Assembly (NCBI GenBank): GCA_963798795.1
Contig: CAWCUZ010000002.1
Coordinates: 930,001-994,000 of the forward strand
Source of the DNA: CAWCUZ01 sp963798795
GTDB lineage: Bacteria; Acidobacteriota; Vicinamibacteria; Vicinamibacterales; SCN-69-37
Direction of reading: 5' to 3'
DNA: 64,000 nt
Both the position numbers and the translations under genes were made by a program. This document shows positions 53,305-61,505 of the stretch, piece after piece; the first letter of the stretch is position 1, and each line of letters opens with the position of its first letter. Under the pieces are notes generated by a model, which did not search any database, was not told the origin of the DNA, and worked only from the letters and a program-made list of their open reading frames with translations.

Positions 53305-55386
53305 TCACCGGACGATCAATCCCACTTCATCCTGCGCACGGTTCTTGCCGTCGCTCACCGTCACCCGCAGGACGTAGGCGCCCGGCCCGATGCCGGCGAG
53401 CGGCACGCGCGCGTCGAGCCGGTTGGCGGCGCCGAGCGGCTCCTCGACGGTCGACACGACGCGGCCGGTGTAGTCCACCAGTTGAATCGTGGCGGATGTG
53501 GCCGCGGACGCGCCCTTGCGCGCGGCTTCAGCGAACAGGCGCACGGTCTCGCCGACGCGGAACTCGCGGTCGAGGGAGGGCACGAACGGCACCAGGTCAC
53601 CCGCCGTCGCCGTCCGCGGCGTCGGCACCCTCGGGCCGTTCGCGTAGCCGATGACCAGCCCGGACAGGGCGATCGGCGGCTTCGTGAAATCGGGCACGTC
53701 CAGATCCAGATACACGCTGCCGCCGCGGTTGAGCCGCGAGCTGAGCGCCGACGCACGGACCTGATACCGGCCCGGCTGGAGGATCAGCGTCATGGGCACC
53801 TGGTAGGGCACCGCGGGCGGCGCGGCCTGATCGAGCGGCCGTTGTGACGCCAGGTGCGCCGTGTTCGCCCGCTGCAGGACGCCCTTGCCGGACCTGGTGT
53901 CGACGACCAGCACCGAGTACCGCACGTCGTCGGAAATGCGGCCCTCGGCATCCTCCAGTTCGCGCCGCGGCTCGGTCATCTCCACCGTCACCGCCACACG
54001 CGCGGCCTTGCCGCTTCCCGGGAAGGGCGTAGCGAACACGCGCATCGGCAGATCCCGGCTGGGCATCACCCCGAGGGCCAGCGTGGTCAACGGGTTCTCG
54101 TTCTTCGGCGGAGGGGGAGGCTCGCCGACCTCGTAGCCCTGTCGGAAGCGCAGCACGACGTCCGGCTGGTCCACCTGCACCGACAGGCTGCGGAAGCCGT
54201 TGCCGCCCGGGTCGGACGGATAGAACCCGAGCAGGTAGTAGTTGTCGAGATCCGAGACGATGTGCCTGAGACCGGTTTCGAAGTCGTTGGTGTTCGTCAC
54301 GGCGAACCCGCCCGACACCTCCGACTGGATCTCGAGGCCCTGCTGCGCCTGCCGCAGCGGGCTCACCCAGTTCGTGCCGAAGGCGCAGGGGTCGTCGGTG
54401 CCGAACCCGGGGGGCGTCGGCGAGCACTCGCGCAGGAGGTCGGCCGACGTGACCTCGCCGCGCGGATCGATGGCGTAGGTGGCGACGTTCGCCCGCCGCA
54501 GCTCGCGCATCATGTCCACGATCGCGTGGTCGTGATAGCACGGCGAGTAGGACCCGGGCGCCGTCGGCGCCTCGCAGGGCGAGGTGAGTTGCGGCAGCCA
54601 CTGCAGGCTCTTGCCGATGCCCTCGGACACGATCACGAACGCCTTGCGCCGGCCGTCGTTGGCGTGCAGCGTCCGCGCGGCGCTCTGCAGGGCCTTGTAG
54701 AATGTCAGGTCGTCCATCATGTCCTGCAGGCTGACACTGTTCGCCGTGTCGAGCGCGCTGCCGGCGCCGCTCTCCGGGTCGATCATCGGCGGCATCTGAT
54801 TGTCGTTCGCGGTCACCGGCCGCCGCACGGCGCGGCGGCCCTTGATCGTGTCGGCCTCCCGCAGCAGCAGCGCCCGGTCGTCGGTCACCTGCACGCCGTG
54901 CTGGCCGCTGCTGAACAGCATCGCCATCGTCGTCCGGCCGCCGAGCTGATCGATGAGGTCGCGCACGATCGTCTTCGCCTGATCGGAGCGCCCCTTGTAC
55001 ATGTGCAGGTCGTCGACGACGACCACGACCAGCCGGTCGGTCTGTTCGGCGTGGTTGCTGGCCACGTCGTGCTTCAGCGTCGGCGGCAGGGCGAAGGCGG
55101 GCGACGCGGGCGTGGCCTCGTGGGTGACCTCGTCGAAGACGGCGATCTGCTGGGGCTTCTTGCGGTCGTAGAGGGTGAAGTCCTCCTGCCGCAGGCCGTG
55201 AACGGGCTCGCCGTGCTCGTCGACGGCCACGACGTACACCGAGACGAGGTCCGTGCGCGACCGGAAGACCGGCTGCTGCCCCGCCTGCCGGGCGCGAAGC
55301 CCCACGCCAGAGGCCGCGAGGCCGGCGAGAATCGACGCCACGAACACGGCTGAGAACGGCGAACGGAATGGTCGGGGGCGTTTCAC
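53305..55386 (-). CDS. Exported VWA-domain protein (Acidobacteria-type)
   Basis: 693 aa from a GTG at 55386; a signal-type segment follows (PFSAVFVASILAGLAASGVGLRA). The VWA domain begins FRSRTDLVSVYVVAVDEHGEPVHGLRQEDFTLYDRKKPQQI, with RLVVVVVDDLHMYKGRSDQAK in the MIDAS position. ATYAIDPRGEV, GFAVTNTNDFETGLRHIVSDLDNYYLLGFYPSD are characteristic of the VWFA-related proteins abundant in Acidobacteria. The C-terminal 250 residues are beta-rich and may be Ig-like. Function unknown, presumably adhesion or surface assembly. The frame is open to 55455, but that part has no signal. Confidence 0.85.
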   Translation of the reverse strand: MKRPRPFRSPFSAVFVASILAGLAASGVGLRARQAGQQPVFRSRTDLVSVYVVAVDEHGEPVHGLRQEDFTLYDRKKPQQIAVFDEVTHEATPASPAFALPPTLKHDVASNHAEQTDRLVVVVVDDLHMYKGRSDQAKTIVRDLIDQLGGRTTMAMLFSSGQHGVQVTDDRALLLREADTIKGRRAVRRPVTANDNQMPPMIDPESGAGSALDTANSVSLQDMMDDLTFYKALQSAARTLHANDGRRKAFVIVSEGIGKSLQWLPQLTSPCEAPTAPGSYSPCYHDHAIVDMMRELRRANVATYAIDPRGEVTSADLLRECSPTPPGFGTDDPCAFGTNWVSPLRQAQQGLEIQSEVSGGFAVTNTNDFETGLRHIVSDLDNYYLLGFYPSDPGGNGFRSLSVQVDQPDVVLRFRQGYEVGEPPPPPKNENPLTTLALGVMPSRDLPMRVFATPFPGSGKAARVAVTVEMTEPRRELEDAEGRISDDVRYSVLVVDTRSGKGVLQRANTAHLASQRPLDQAAPPAVPYQVPMTLILQPGRYQVRASALSSRLNRGGSVYLDLDVPDFTKPPIALSGLVIGYANGPRVPTPRTATAGDLVPFVPSLDREFRVGETVRLFAEAARKGASAATSATIQLVDYTGRVVSTVEEPLGAANRLDARVPLAGIGPGAYVLRVTVSDGKNRAQDEVGLIVR

Positions 55387-55466
55387 GGCGCCAAAGGAGG
55401 AAGTGATCGTAGCATGGGGGCCTCTATGAGACCTGCGGGGCCGGACCGGCCACATCGTCGACCGTC

Positions 55467-56540
55467 ATGACCATTGGAACGGCGGCGGAGCGCGTTGGTT
55501 GCATCGCCGTGGCCCTGGTCGTGCTGGCCTCGTCCGGCCGCGCGGCCTGGCCAGGGCGGCCGCCCGTCGAGGTCCTCCACGCGTCGGGTGGTCTGCCGGC
55601 GTTCATGGTCGGGCAGTTCGAGGAGCCACTGGCGTTCGCCCAGGCCGTCACAGGCGAGTATCTGGTGCTCGACCGCCGCGGCCACACCATCTGGAAGATC
55701 GACCAGGCGCGCCGGCAGCTCGTCAAGCTCGTGGAGGCCGGGATCAAGTCCGGAGAGGTGCTGAGTCCCGGGGCCCTGGCGGTGGGTCCGAGCGATGTGT
55801 TTGCCGTAGCGGATGCGCCGAACACCGTTCAGCGCGTGCAGATCTTCTCGCTCGACGGCACGCAGCTCACGACGTTCGCGCTGCGCGAGCCGCTGCGCCC
55901 GCGGCTCACGGTTGGACCATTGGTGCTCAACGGCGTCGGCTCGCTGCAGTTCGGGGACGGCTCGTTCCTGGTGAACGAACCGGTGAGCGGAGGGCTCATC
56001 ACCGAAGTCGACTGGACGGGCGATCCGCTTCGGACGATCGGCCCCCTCAGGGCGACCGGCCACGAAGACGACCGGGACCTGCAGCTGGCCCTCAACATCG
56101 GACTTCCGCTCGTCGACCCGACCGGCGGGTTCTTCTTCGTGTTCCAGACCGGCATCCCCATGTTCCGGAAGTACGACGGCGACGGGCACCTGGTGTTCGA
56201 ACGCCACATCGAGGGACCCGAGATCGACGCCCTCGTGCAGGGGCTGCCGGACGTGTGGCCGCGCCAGCCGGATCGGCTGCCGCTGGTGTTGCCGATGGTC
56301 CGAACCGCGGCCGTCGATCCCGCGGGCCGGCTCTGGGTTTCGCTGGCCGTGCCGTTCACGTACGTGTACGACGCGCGCGGTGAGAAGGTCCGGACGGTGC
56401 AGTTCGAGGCGGCCGGCGTGCTGTCGCCCACCAGTCTCTTCTTTCCGTCGGCCGATCGGCTGCTCGTCACGCCCGGATGCTATGAGTTCCGCTCGGCGGA
56501 CCCGGCGGCGCCCGCGTGGCCGGCGGGACCGGCGGGCTGA
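55467..56540 (+). CDS. Exported beta-propeller-like protein of unknown function
   Basis: 357 aa. Signal peptide-like start (VGCIAVALVVLASSGRAA). Repeated short blades such as GEYLVLDRRGHTIWKID, SDVFAVADAPNTVQRVQIFSLDG, GRLWVSLAVPFTYVYDARGEKVRTV resemble six-bladed NHL/SMP-30 type propellers. No catalytic residues are recognised. The last residues (AWPAGPAG) are encoded by the hairpin repeat described next. Divergent from the VWA protein with an 80-base gap. Confidence 0.65.
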   Translation: MTIGTAAERVGCIAVALVVLASSGRAAWPGRPPVEVLHASGGLPAFMVGQFEEPLAFAQAVTGEYLVLDRRGHTIWKIDQARRQLVKLVEAGIKSGEVLSPGALAVGPSDVFAVADAPNTVQRVQIFSLDGTQLTTFALREPLRPRLTVGPLVLNGVGSLQFGDGSFLVNEPVSGGLITEVDWTGDPLRTIGPLRATGHEDDRDLQLALNIGLPLVDPTGGFFFVFQTGIPMFRKYDGDGHLVFERHIEGPEIDALVQGLPDVWPRQPDRLPLVLPMVRTAAVDPAGRLWVSLAVPFTYVYDARGEKVRTVQFEAAGVLSPTSLFFPSADRLLVTPGCYEFRSADPAAPAWPAGPAG

Positions 56541-56554
56541 AGCCCGCCGGCCAC
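56516..56554 (+). repeat. Palindromic repeat at the end of the propeller gene
   Basis: Perfect 12-base arms GTGGCCGGCGGG / CCCGCCGGCCAC separated by 15 bases that include a second GGCGGG and the TGA stop. It supplies the C-terminal codons of the upstream gene and lies 16 bases before the permease start. It resembles dispersed hairpins elsewhere in the window in layout, not in sequence. Confidence 0.6.
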
Positions 56555-56570
56555 GAGGCCACACAGACTC

Positions 56571-57929
56571 ATGCAGCTTCGCGAGGCGCTCGGATTCCCG
56601 CAGGCGACCGCCATGGTGGTCGGCACCATCATCGGCGCGTCCATCTTCGTCCAGCCGTCGGAGATCACCCGGCAGATGCCGTCGGTGACCGGCATCGTGC
56701 TCGTGTGGATCGCGGCGGGCGTCCTGACGCTGTTCGGGGCGCTGGTCTGCGCCGAGCTGACGTCGGCGTTTCCGCGCACGGGCGGCGTGTACGTGTTTCT
56801 GAAGGAAGCGCACTCCCCCGCCGTCGGCTTTCTGTGGGGCTGGGCGATGTTCTGGAGCATGCACTCCGGCATCATCGCGGCCATTGCGGTGGTGTTCGCG
56901 CGCTATGCGGCCGTGTTCGTGCCGCTCGACCCGACGGGCCTGCGTCTCGTGGCGGTCGGGGTGATTCTGGTCCTGTCGTTCGTCAACTACGTGGGGGTGC
57001 GATACGGCGGCGCCGTGCAGACGGCGTTCACGGCCGCCAAGCTCGTCGCCATCGGGGTGCTGATCGCGGCCGGCAGCCTGGTGTCGGTGTCCGGTGTCCA
57101 CACGGGCGGAGCAGCCGTTGCGTCAGGGGCCGCGAGCGCCGCCGCCGGCGCGGCGGGCGCCGGAGACGTGTCGGCGACCGGCTTTCTGCTGGCCATCGCG
57201 GCGGGACTCTTCGCCTACGGCGGGTGGCACATGGTCACCTACACGGCGGGCGAGACGCGCGAAGCCGGCCGGACCATTCCGCGGGCGCTCGTCGCCGGCA
57301 CGCTGATCGTGACCGCGTGCTATGCGGGGCTGAACGCCATCTATCTTCGGGTGCTGCCGCTCGACGCGGTGCGGGCGTCCGCCCATGTCGCCGCCGATGC
57401 GGCCGATGTCCTGTTCGGCGGCGGCGGGGCGACGCTCGTGGCCGTGCTCGTGCTCGTGTCCACCTTCGGCGCGTTGAACGGCATCGTCCTCGTGGGCCCG
57501 CGGGTGTACTACTCGATGGCGCAGGACGGCCTGCTGTTCCGCTGGGTTGGCGGCGTGCATCCCAGGTTTGCGACGCCGTCACGCGCGATCGTGCTGCAGG
57601 CGGTGTGGGCATCCGTCCTGGCCTGGACGAACACGTACGGCGCGCTGTTCTCGCGCGTCGTCAATACCGAGTGGATGTTCTTTGCCGCGATGGCGGCGGG
57701 CCTGTTGCTGTTGCGACGGCGCCGCGGGTACGCGCCGTCGTACCGGGTATGGGGCTATCCCGTCGTGCCGCTCGTGTTCATTGCGGCGGCGGTCGTCATC
57801 GTCGGGGGTCAGGTCGTGGCCGCGCCCCGGGACACGCTGCTCGGCATGGCGATGGTGCTGGCGGGCCTGCCGGTGTATTTTCTCTGGGCCGGCGCCCCAA
57901 GCCACGGATCGCGTGCGCGCGGCGTGTAG
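56571..57929 (+). CDS. APC-family amino-acid permease
   Basis: Inner-membrane amino-acid transporter of 452 aa with 12 hydrophobic segments. The helix-1 break GTIIGASIFVQPSEI and FPRTGGVYVFLKEAHSP are the substrate-site features of LAT/APC proteins; FAYGGWHMVTYTAGETREAGRTIPRAL is helix-6. It may be cotranscribed with the amidohydrolase eight bases downstream. The substrate is not predictable, though the pair could serve uptake and breakdown of an aromatic compound. Confidence 0.9.
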   Translation: MQLREALGFPQATAMVVGTIIGASIFVQPSEITRQMPSVTGIVLVWIAAGVLTLFGALVCAELTSAFPRTGGVYVFLKEAHSPAVGFLWGWAMFWSMHSGIIAAIAVVFARYAAVFVPLDPTGLRLVAVGVILVLSFVNYVGVRYGGAVQTAFTAAKLVAIGVLIAAGSLVSVSGVHTGGAAVASGAASAAAGAAGAGDVSATGFLLAIAAGLFAYGGWHMVTYTAGETREAGRTIPRALVAGTLIVTACYAGLNAIYLRVLPLDAVRASAHVAADAADVLFGGGGATLVAVLVLVSTFGALNGIVLVGPRVYYSMAQDGLLFRWVGGVHPRFATPSRAIVLQAVWASVLAWTNTYGALFSRVVNTEWMFFAAMAAGLLLLRRRRGYAPSYRVWGYPVVPLVFIAAAVVIVGGQVVAAPRDTLLGMAMVLAGLPVYFLWAGAPSHGSRARGV

Positions 57930-57936
57930 ACCCATC

Positions 57937-58914
57937 ATGCCCATCATCGACTTCCACAATCACTTCTACCCGCCGGAGTACCTGAGCGCGCTGCCGGCGT
58001 CGGGCAGCGCCCTCAAGATGACCACCGACCGCGACGGGAATCCCGTCGTGCACTATCCCGGCGACTACAACGTCATCGTGCGAGGCCATCGCGACATCGC
58101 GTACCGGCAAACCGTCCTCGACGAGGAGGGCGTCGACTGCCAGGTGATCTCGCTGACGACGCCCGGGACGCACGTCGAGGCGCCGGAGGTGGCGGCCCAC
58201 CTGGCGGCCATCGTCAACGACGCGTTCGCGCGGATCCGGTCGGATCGCGGCGGGCGGTTCGTGCCGCTGGCGACGCTGCCGTTGTGCAATCCGCACGCGA
58301 CGGTGAACGAGTTCCTGCGCGCCACCGGCGAGTTGAAGCTGCCGGGGGCGATGCTGTTCAGCAATGTGAACGGCACGGGACTGGACCACCAGCAGTTCTG
58401 GCCGCTGTACGAGGCGGCGAACGATTGCGGCGCGGTGCTGATGATTCACCCGACGGCGCCCGTGGGCGTGGAGACGATGACGGAGTACTGGCTGATGCCG
58501 CTGAACGGCTTCCTGTTCGACACGACGCTCGCGGCATCGAAACTCGTCTTCAGCGGCGTCGTCCGGCGTTTTCCCCGCATCCGCTGGGTGCTCGGCCATC
58601 TGGGCGGGACGATTCCGTACCTGGCGGAACGGCTCGACCGCGGCTGGCGCGCCTTCAAGGAGTGCCGTGCGCACATCGACGAACCGCCGTCGGCGTATCT
58701 GAAACGGCACTTCTGGTACGACACGGTGAACTTTGCGGCCGGTCCGCTGAAGCTGGCGATTGAATTCGCCGGGGCCGATCACATCGTCGCCGGCAGCGAC
58801 TACCCGCACCGGATCGGCAGCATCCCGCTGATGCTCGAGGCGATTCGGGGATTGCCCGTCGGCGAAGGCGACCGCGCGGCGATGCTTGGAGGGAACGCGA
58901 GTCAGTTGTTGTAG
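57937..58914 (+). CDS. Amidohydrolase of the ACMSD/2-amino-3-carboxymuconate-decarboxylase-like family
   Basis: 325 aa with a TIM-barrel metal site. Metal ligands: IIDFHNHFYPP (H-x-H), MLIHPTAPVG region (MIHP), LVLGHLGGTIPY, and GSDYPHRIG (Asp). EFLRATGELKLPGAMLFSNVNG is a family signature. The family includes decarboxylases and hydrolases of aromatic or sugar acids. It starts at an ATG eight bases after the permease. Its stop lies in the left arm of the 40-bp palindrome. Confidence 0.85.
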   Translation: MPIIDFHNHFYPPEYLSALPASGSALKMTTDRDGNPVVHYPGDYNVIVRGHRDIAYRQTVLDEEGVDCQVISLTTPGTHVEAPEVAAHLAAIVNDAFARIRSDRGGRFVPLATLPLCNPHATVNEFLRATGELKLPGAMLFSNVNGTGLDHQQFWPLYEAANDCGAVLMIHPTAPVGVETMTEYWLMPLNGFLFDTTLAASKLVFSGVVRRFPRIRWVLGHLGGTIPYLAERLDRGWRAFKECRAHIDEPPSAYLKRHFWYDTVNFAAGPLKLAIEFAGADHIVAGSDYPHRIGSIPLMLEAIRGLPVGEGDRAAMLGGNASQLL

Positions 58915-59005
58915 GGGACGGGACTTGTTTCCACAGGTTGGACCGTTTCGGGGACAGAGGTCGGGCCCCGAAACGGTCCAACCTGTGGAAACAAGTCCCG
59001 TCCCC
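58914..59005. repeat. Perfect 40-bp inverted repeat filling the gap between convergent genes
   Basis: Left arm 58914-58953, 12-base loop (ACAGAGGTCGGG), right arm 58966-59005, all 40 base pairs complementary by my reading. The last base of the amidohydrolase stop is the first base of the arm, and the arm ends one base before the hypE stop. The arm begins GGGGACGGGACTTGTTTCC. A diverged copy lies at 60103-60153. It may end transcription from both sides, though no U-run is present. This size and its spread mark a REP/MITE-like element. Confidence 0.85.
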
Positions 59006-60061
59006 CTAACAAATCCGCGGCAACTGCTCGCCGCTCAGCAGGTCGACGACGCGCGAGGCGCCGATGGCGCTGCGGGCGGTCACCAGGCCGGCGGGGCCGT
59101 CGGCGACGGTGCCCACGCGCACGGCGCCGGCACTGACGTCGAAGCCTCGCAGGATCTCCAGGGCGCGGTTCACTGACGCGGGCGCGACGAACGCCGCAAA
59201 GCGGCCCTCGTTGGCGACGTAGAACGGATCGAATCCCAGGATTTCGCTCGCGCCGCGGACGTCCTCGCGGATCGGGACGGCCGTCTCCTCGAGTCGGATG
59301 TGCCGGCCGGAGGTCCTCGCAATCTCGACCAGCGCGCTGGCCAGTCCGCCGCGCGTCAGGTCGCGCAGACAGTGCACCTCGACGCCGGCGTCCAGCAGCG
59401 CCAGCACCGGCTCGGCCACCGGCGCGCAGTCGCTCTCGATGGCCGACTCGAACTCGAGCCCCTCGCGAACCGCCATCACGGCCATCCCGTGCCGGCCGAT
59501 GTCACCCGACACCAGCACGACGTCGCCGGCTCGCACCTGGCCCGGACCAATCCGGACGTCGTGTTCGATCAGGCCGACACCGGCGGTATTCACGTACAGC
59601 CCGTCGCCCTTGCCGCGGTCCACGACCTTGGTATCGCCCGTGACGAGCTGCACGCCGGCTCGCGTCGCCGCATCGCGCATCGACGACACGACCCGCCACA
59701 GCGTCTCCATCTCGAGGCCTTCCTCCAGGATGAACCCCGCGCTCAGAAAGCGCGGGCGCGCGCCGCACATCGCCAAGTCGTTCACCGTGCCGTTGACCGC
59801 CAGCGCACCGATGTCGCCGCCGGGAAAGAAGAGCGGCCGCACGACATAGGAATCCGTCGTGAACGCCAGCCGCGCGCCGCCCAGCCGAAGCTCGGCGCCG
59901 TCGTGTCGCTCGTCGAGCGCCGGGTTCGCGAAGGCCGCGACGAACATCTGCTCGATCAACTGATTCGTCAACTGCCCGCCGCCGCCGTGTGCCATCAGCA
60001 CGTGCGTGTAGCGCGCGATCGGCACCGGACACGAGCCGCCATTCGTCAGTTCAACGCTCAT
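59006..60061 (-). CDS. hypE: Hydrogenase maturation protein HypE
   Basis: Cysteine-carbamoyl dehydratase of 351 aa. It turns the carbamoyl group placed by HypF on its C-terminal Cys into thiocyanate for the CN ligand of [NiFe]-hydrogenase. The C-terminus reads LPRIC with the essential terminal Cys. Other signs: MAHGGGGQLTNQLIEQMF at the start, FTTDSYVVRPLFFPGGDIG, VNGTVNDLAMCGA, RDLTRGGLASALVEIA. The ATG at 60061 begins the normal HypE. The same frame runs open from hypD, so a longer fused product is possible. Confidence 0.92.
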   Translation of the reverse strand: MSVELTNGGSCPVPIARYTHVLMAHGGGGQLTNQLIEQMFVAAFANPALDERHDGAELRLGGARLAFTTDSYVVRPLFFPGGDIGALAVNGTVNDLAMCGARPRFLSAGFILEEGLEMETLWRVVSSMRDAATRAGVQLVTGDTKVVDRGKGDGLYVNTAGVGLIEHDVRIGPGQVRAGDVVLVSGDIGRHGMAVMAVREGLEFESAIESDCAPVAEPVLALLDAGVEVHCLRDLTRGGLASALVEIARTSGRHIRLEETAVPIREDVRGASEILGFDPFYVANEGRFAAFVAPASVNRALEILRGFDVSAGAVRVGTVADGPAGLVTARSAIGASRVVDLLSGEQLPRIC

Positions 60062-60102
60062 GGCCAGGACCTCGTCCCACGTCGCTCTCGCTTCCGACCC
60101 GA

Positions 60103-60153
60103 CCGACCTCTGGCACCGGAAGGCGCCTTTCTGTGGAAAGTGTCCCGTCCCCC
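60103..60153 (-). repeat. Diverged copy of the 58.9-kb repeat at the hypD/hypE junction
   Basis: On the minus strand it reads GGGGACGGGACACTTTCCAC, then CAG, a divergent middle and CAGAGGTCGG. It shares the start, the CCACAG core and the CAGAGGTCGG loop of the palindrome at 58914-59005, but has only one arm. It starts where the HypD C-terminus should stop (after AAYYRYRR) and is translated in frame. Confidence 0.6.
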
Positions 60154-60155
60154 TC

Positions 60156-61232
60156 CTATACCGATAGTACGCGGCGCAGGCGCCTTCGGACGACACCATG
60201 GTGGCGCCGAGAGGGTGCTCGGGGGTGCACTCGCCCGCGAAGGCGGGACACTCGTGCGGTTTCTTCAGCCCCTGCATGATGAGGCCGCTGATGCACGCGG
60301 CCGGTTCGTCGATCGTCTGGTCGGCCACGCCGAAGCGGCGCTCGGCGTCGAACGCGTGGTAGGCCGGCCGCAGGCCGAGCCCGCTCTGCGGGATCTCGCC
60401 CACGCCGCGCCACTTGCGCGGCACCACCTCGAACACCTCGCGGATCAGCTGCTGCGCCGGCAGGTTCCCCGCCGGCCGGACGGCCCGCGCGTACTGGTTC
60501 TCGACCTCCGCGCGCCCCTCCTCGAGCTGCTTCACGCACATGAAGACGCCCTGGAGGATGTCGAGCGGCTCGAACCCGGTCACGACGATGGGAACGTGGT
60601 ACTTCCGCGGCGAGCGGCTCGTACTCTTCGAACCCCATCACCGTGCACACGTGGCCGGCGGCCAAAAACGCCTGCACGCGCGTGGCCGGGGACGACAGGA
60701 TCGCGTCGATGGCCGGCGGCACCAGCACGTGCGAGACCAGGATCGTGAAATTCGTCACCCCGGCTTCGGACGCCTGAAATACCGCCATCGCGTTGGCCGG
60801 CGCCGTCGTCTCGAAGCCGACGGCAAAGAACACGACCTGCCGGTCCGGGTTGGCCTGCGCGACCTTCACGGCGTCGAGCGGCGAGTACACGATGCGCACG
60901 TCGCCACCGGCCGCCTTCACCGACAACAGGTCGCGAGAGCGGCCCGGCACGCGCAGCATGTCACCGAAGGAGCAGAAGATAACCTCGGGCCGGGAGGCGA
61001 TCTCGATCGCCTTCTCGATCAGCTCGAGCGGCGTGACGCACACCGGGCATCCCGGTCCGTGCACCAGCGTGACTTCGGGTGGCAGCAACTGGTCCACGCC
61101 GAACCTAACGATCGCGTGCGTCTGGCCGCCGCAGATCTCCATCAGGGTCCACGGCCGGGTCGTGATGCGCCGCAGCGCGGCTGCGTACTCGGCCGCGGCG
61201 CCGGCGTCGCGGTATTCGTCGATGTACTTCAT
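60156..61232 (-). CDS. hypD: Hydrogenase maturation protein HypD, one frameshift, stop codon missing
   Basis: Iron-sulfur scaffold that with HypC assembles Fe(CN)2CO. Key cysteines: ICGGQTHAI, VHGPGCPVCVTP, and C-terminal KPHECPAFAGECTPEHPLGA. The frame breaks near 60608 (EPLAAEVPR in place of AAKYHVPIVVTGFEP) by one extra G; the rest follows in the HypE frame: TGFEPLDILQGVFMCVKQLEEG, NPRYxx-type EVVPRKWRGVGEIP. The usual end AAYYRYRR is followed by more codons without a stop (the repeat at 60103), so no separate HypD end exists. Start ATG overlaps hypC by four bases. Confidence 0.87.
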   Translation of the reverse strand: MKYIDEYRDAGAAAEYAAALRRITTRPWTLMEICGGQTHAIVRFGVDQLLPPEVTLVHGPGCPVCVTPLELIEKAIEIASRPEVIFCSFGDMLRVPGRSRDLLSVKAAGGDVRIVYSPLDAVKVAQANPDRQVVFFAVGFETTAPANAMAVFQASEAGVTNFTILVSHVLVPPAIDAILSSPATRVQAFLAAGHVCTVMGFEEYEPLAAEVPRSHRRDRVRAARHPPGRLHVREAARGGARGGREPVRAGRPAGGEPAGAAADPRGVRGGAAQVARRGRDPAERARPAAGLPRVRRRAPLRRGRPDDRRTGRVHQRPHHAGAEETARVSRLRGRVHPRAPSRRHHGVVRRRLRRVLSV

Positions 61233-61486
61233 GACGACTCACCGTCGGTCAGCTCGGCCAGATCGCCCATCTGCCGCAGGTACGAAAACACCTTGCCGGC
61301 CTCGTCCTCGTCGACGGTGGAGATGGCGAAGCCCACGTGCACGAGCACGAAGTCACCCACCCGCGCCTCGGGCACGTAGCTCAGGTTCACACGCTTGACG
61401 ATGCCGGCAAAGTCCACGCGGCCGCTGCGCAGAATCGGGTCATCGCCCTCGATCTCCAGGACGCGTCCTGGGACTGCCAGACACAT
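61229..61486 (-). CDS. hypC: Hydrogenase maturation chaperone HypC
   Basis: 85 aa. Begins MCLAVPGRVLEIEGD with the essential Cys-2 that binds Fe or the large subunit, then VDFAGIVKRVNLSYVPEARVGDFVLVHVGFAISTVDEDEA, all typical of HypC/HybG. ATG at 61486 preceded by AAGGAG eight bases upstream; the open frame upstream of it is not HypC-like. Its stop overlaps the hypD ATG. Confidence 0.93.
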   Translation of the reverse strand: MCLAVPGRVLEIEGDDPILRSGRVDFAGIVKRVNLSYVPEARVGDFVLVHVGFAISTVDEDEAGKVFSYLRQMGDLAELTDGESS

Positions 61487-61505
61487 GGTCGCACTCCTTC
61501 CGTCG

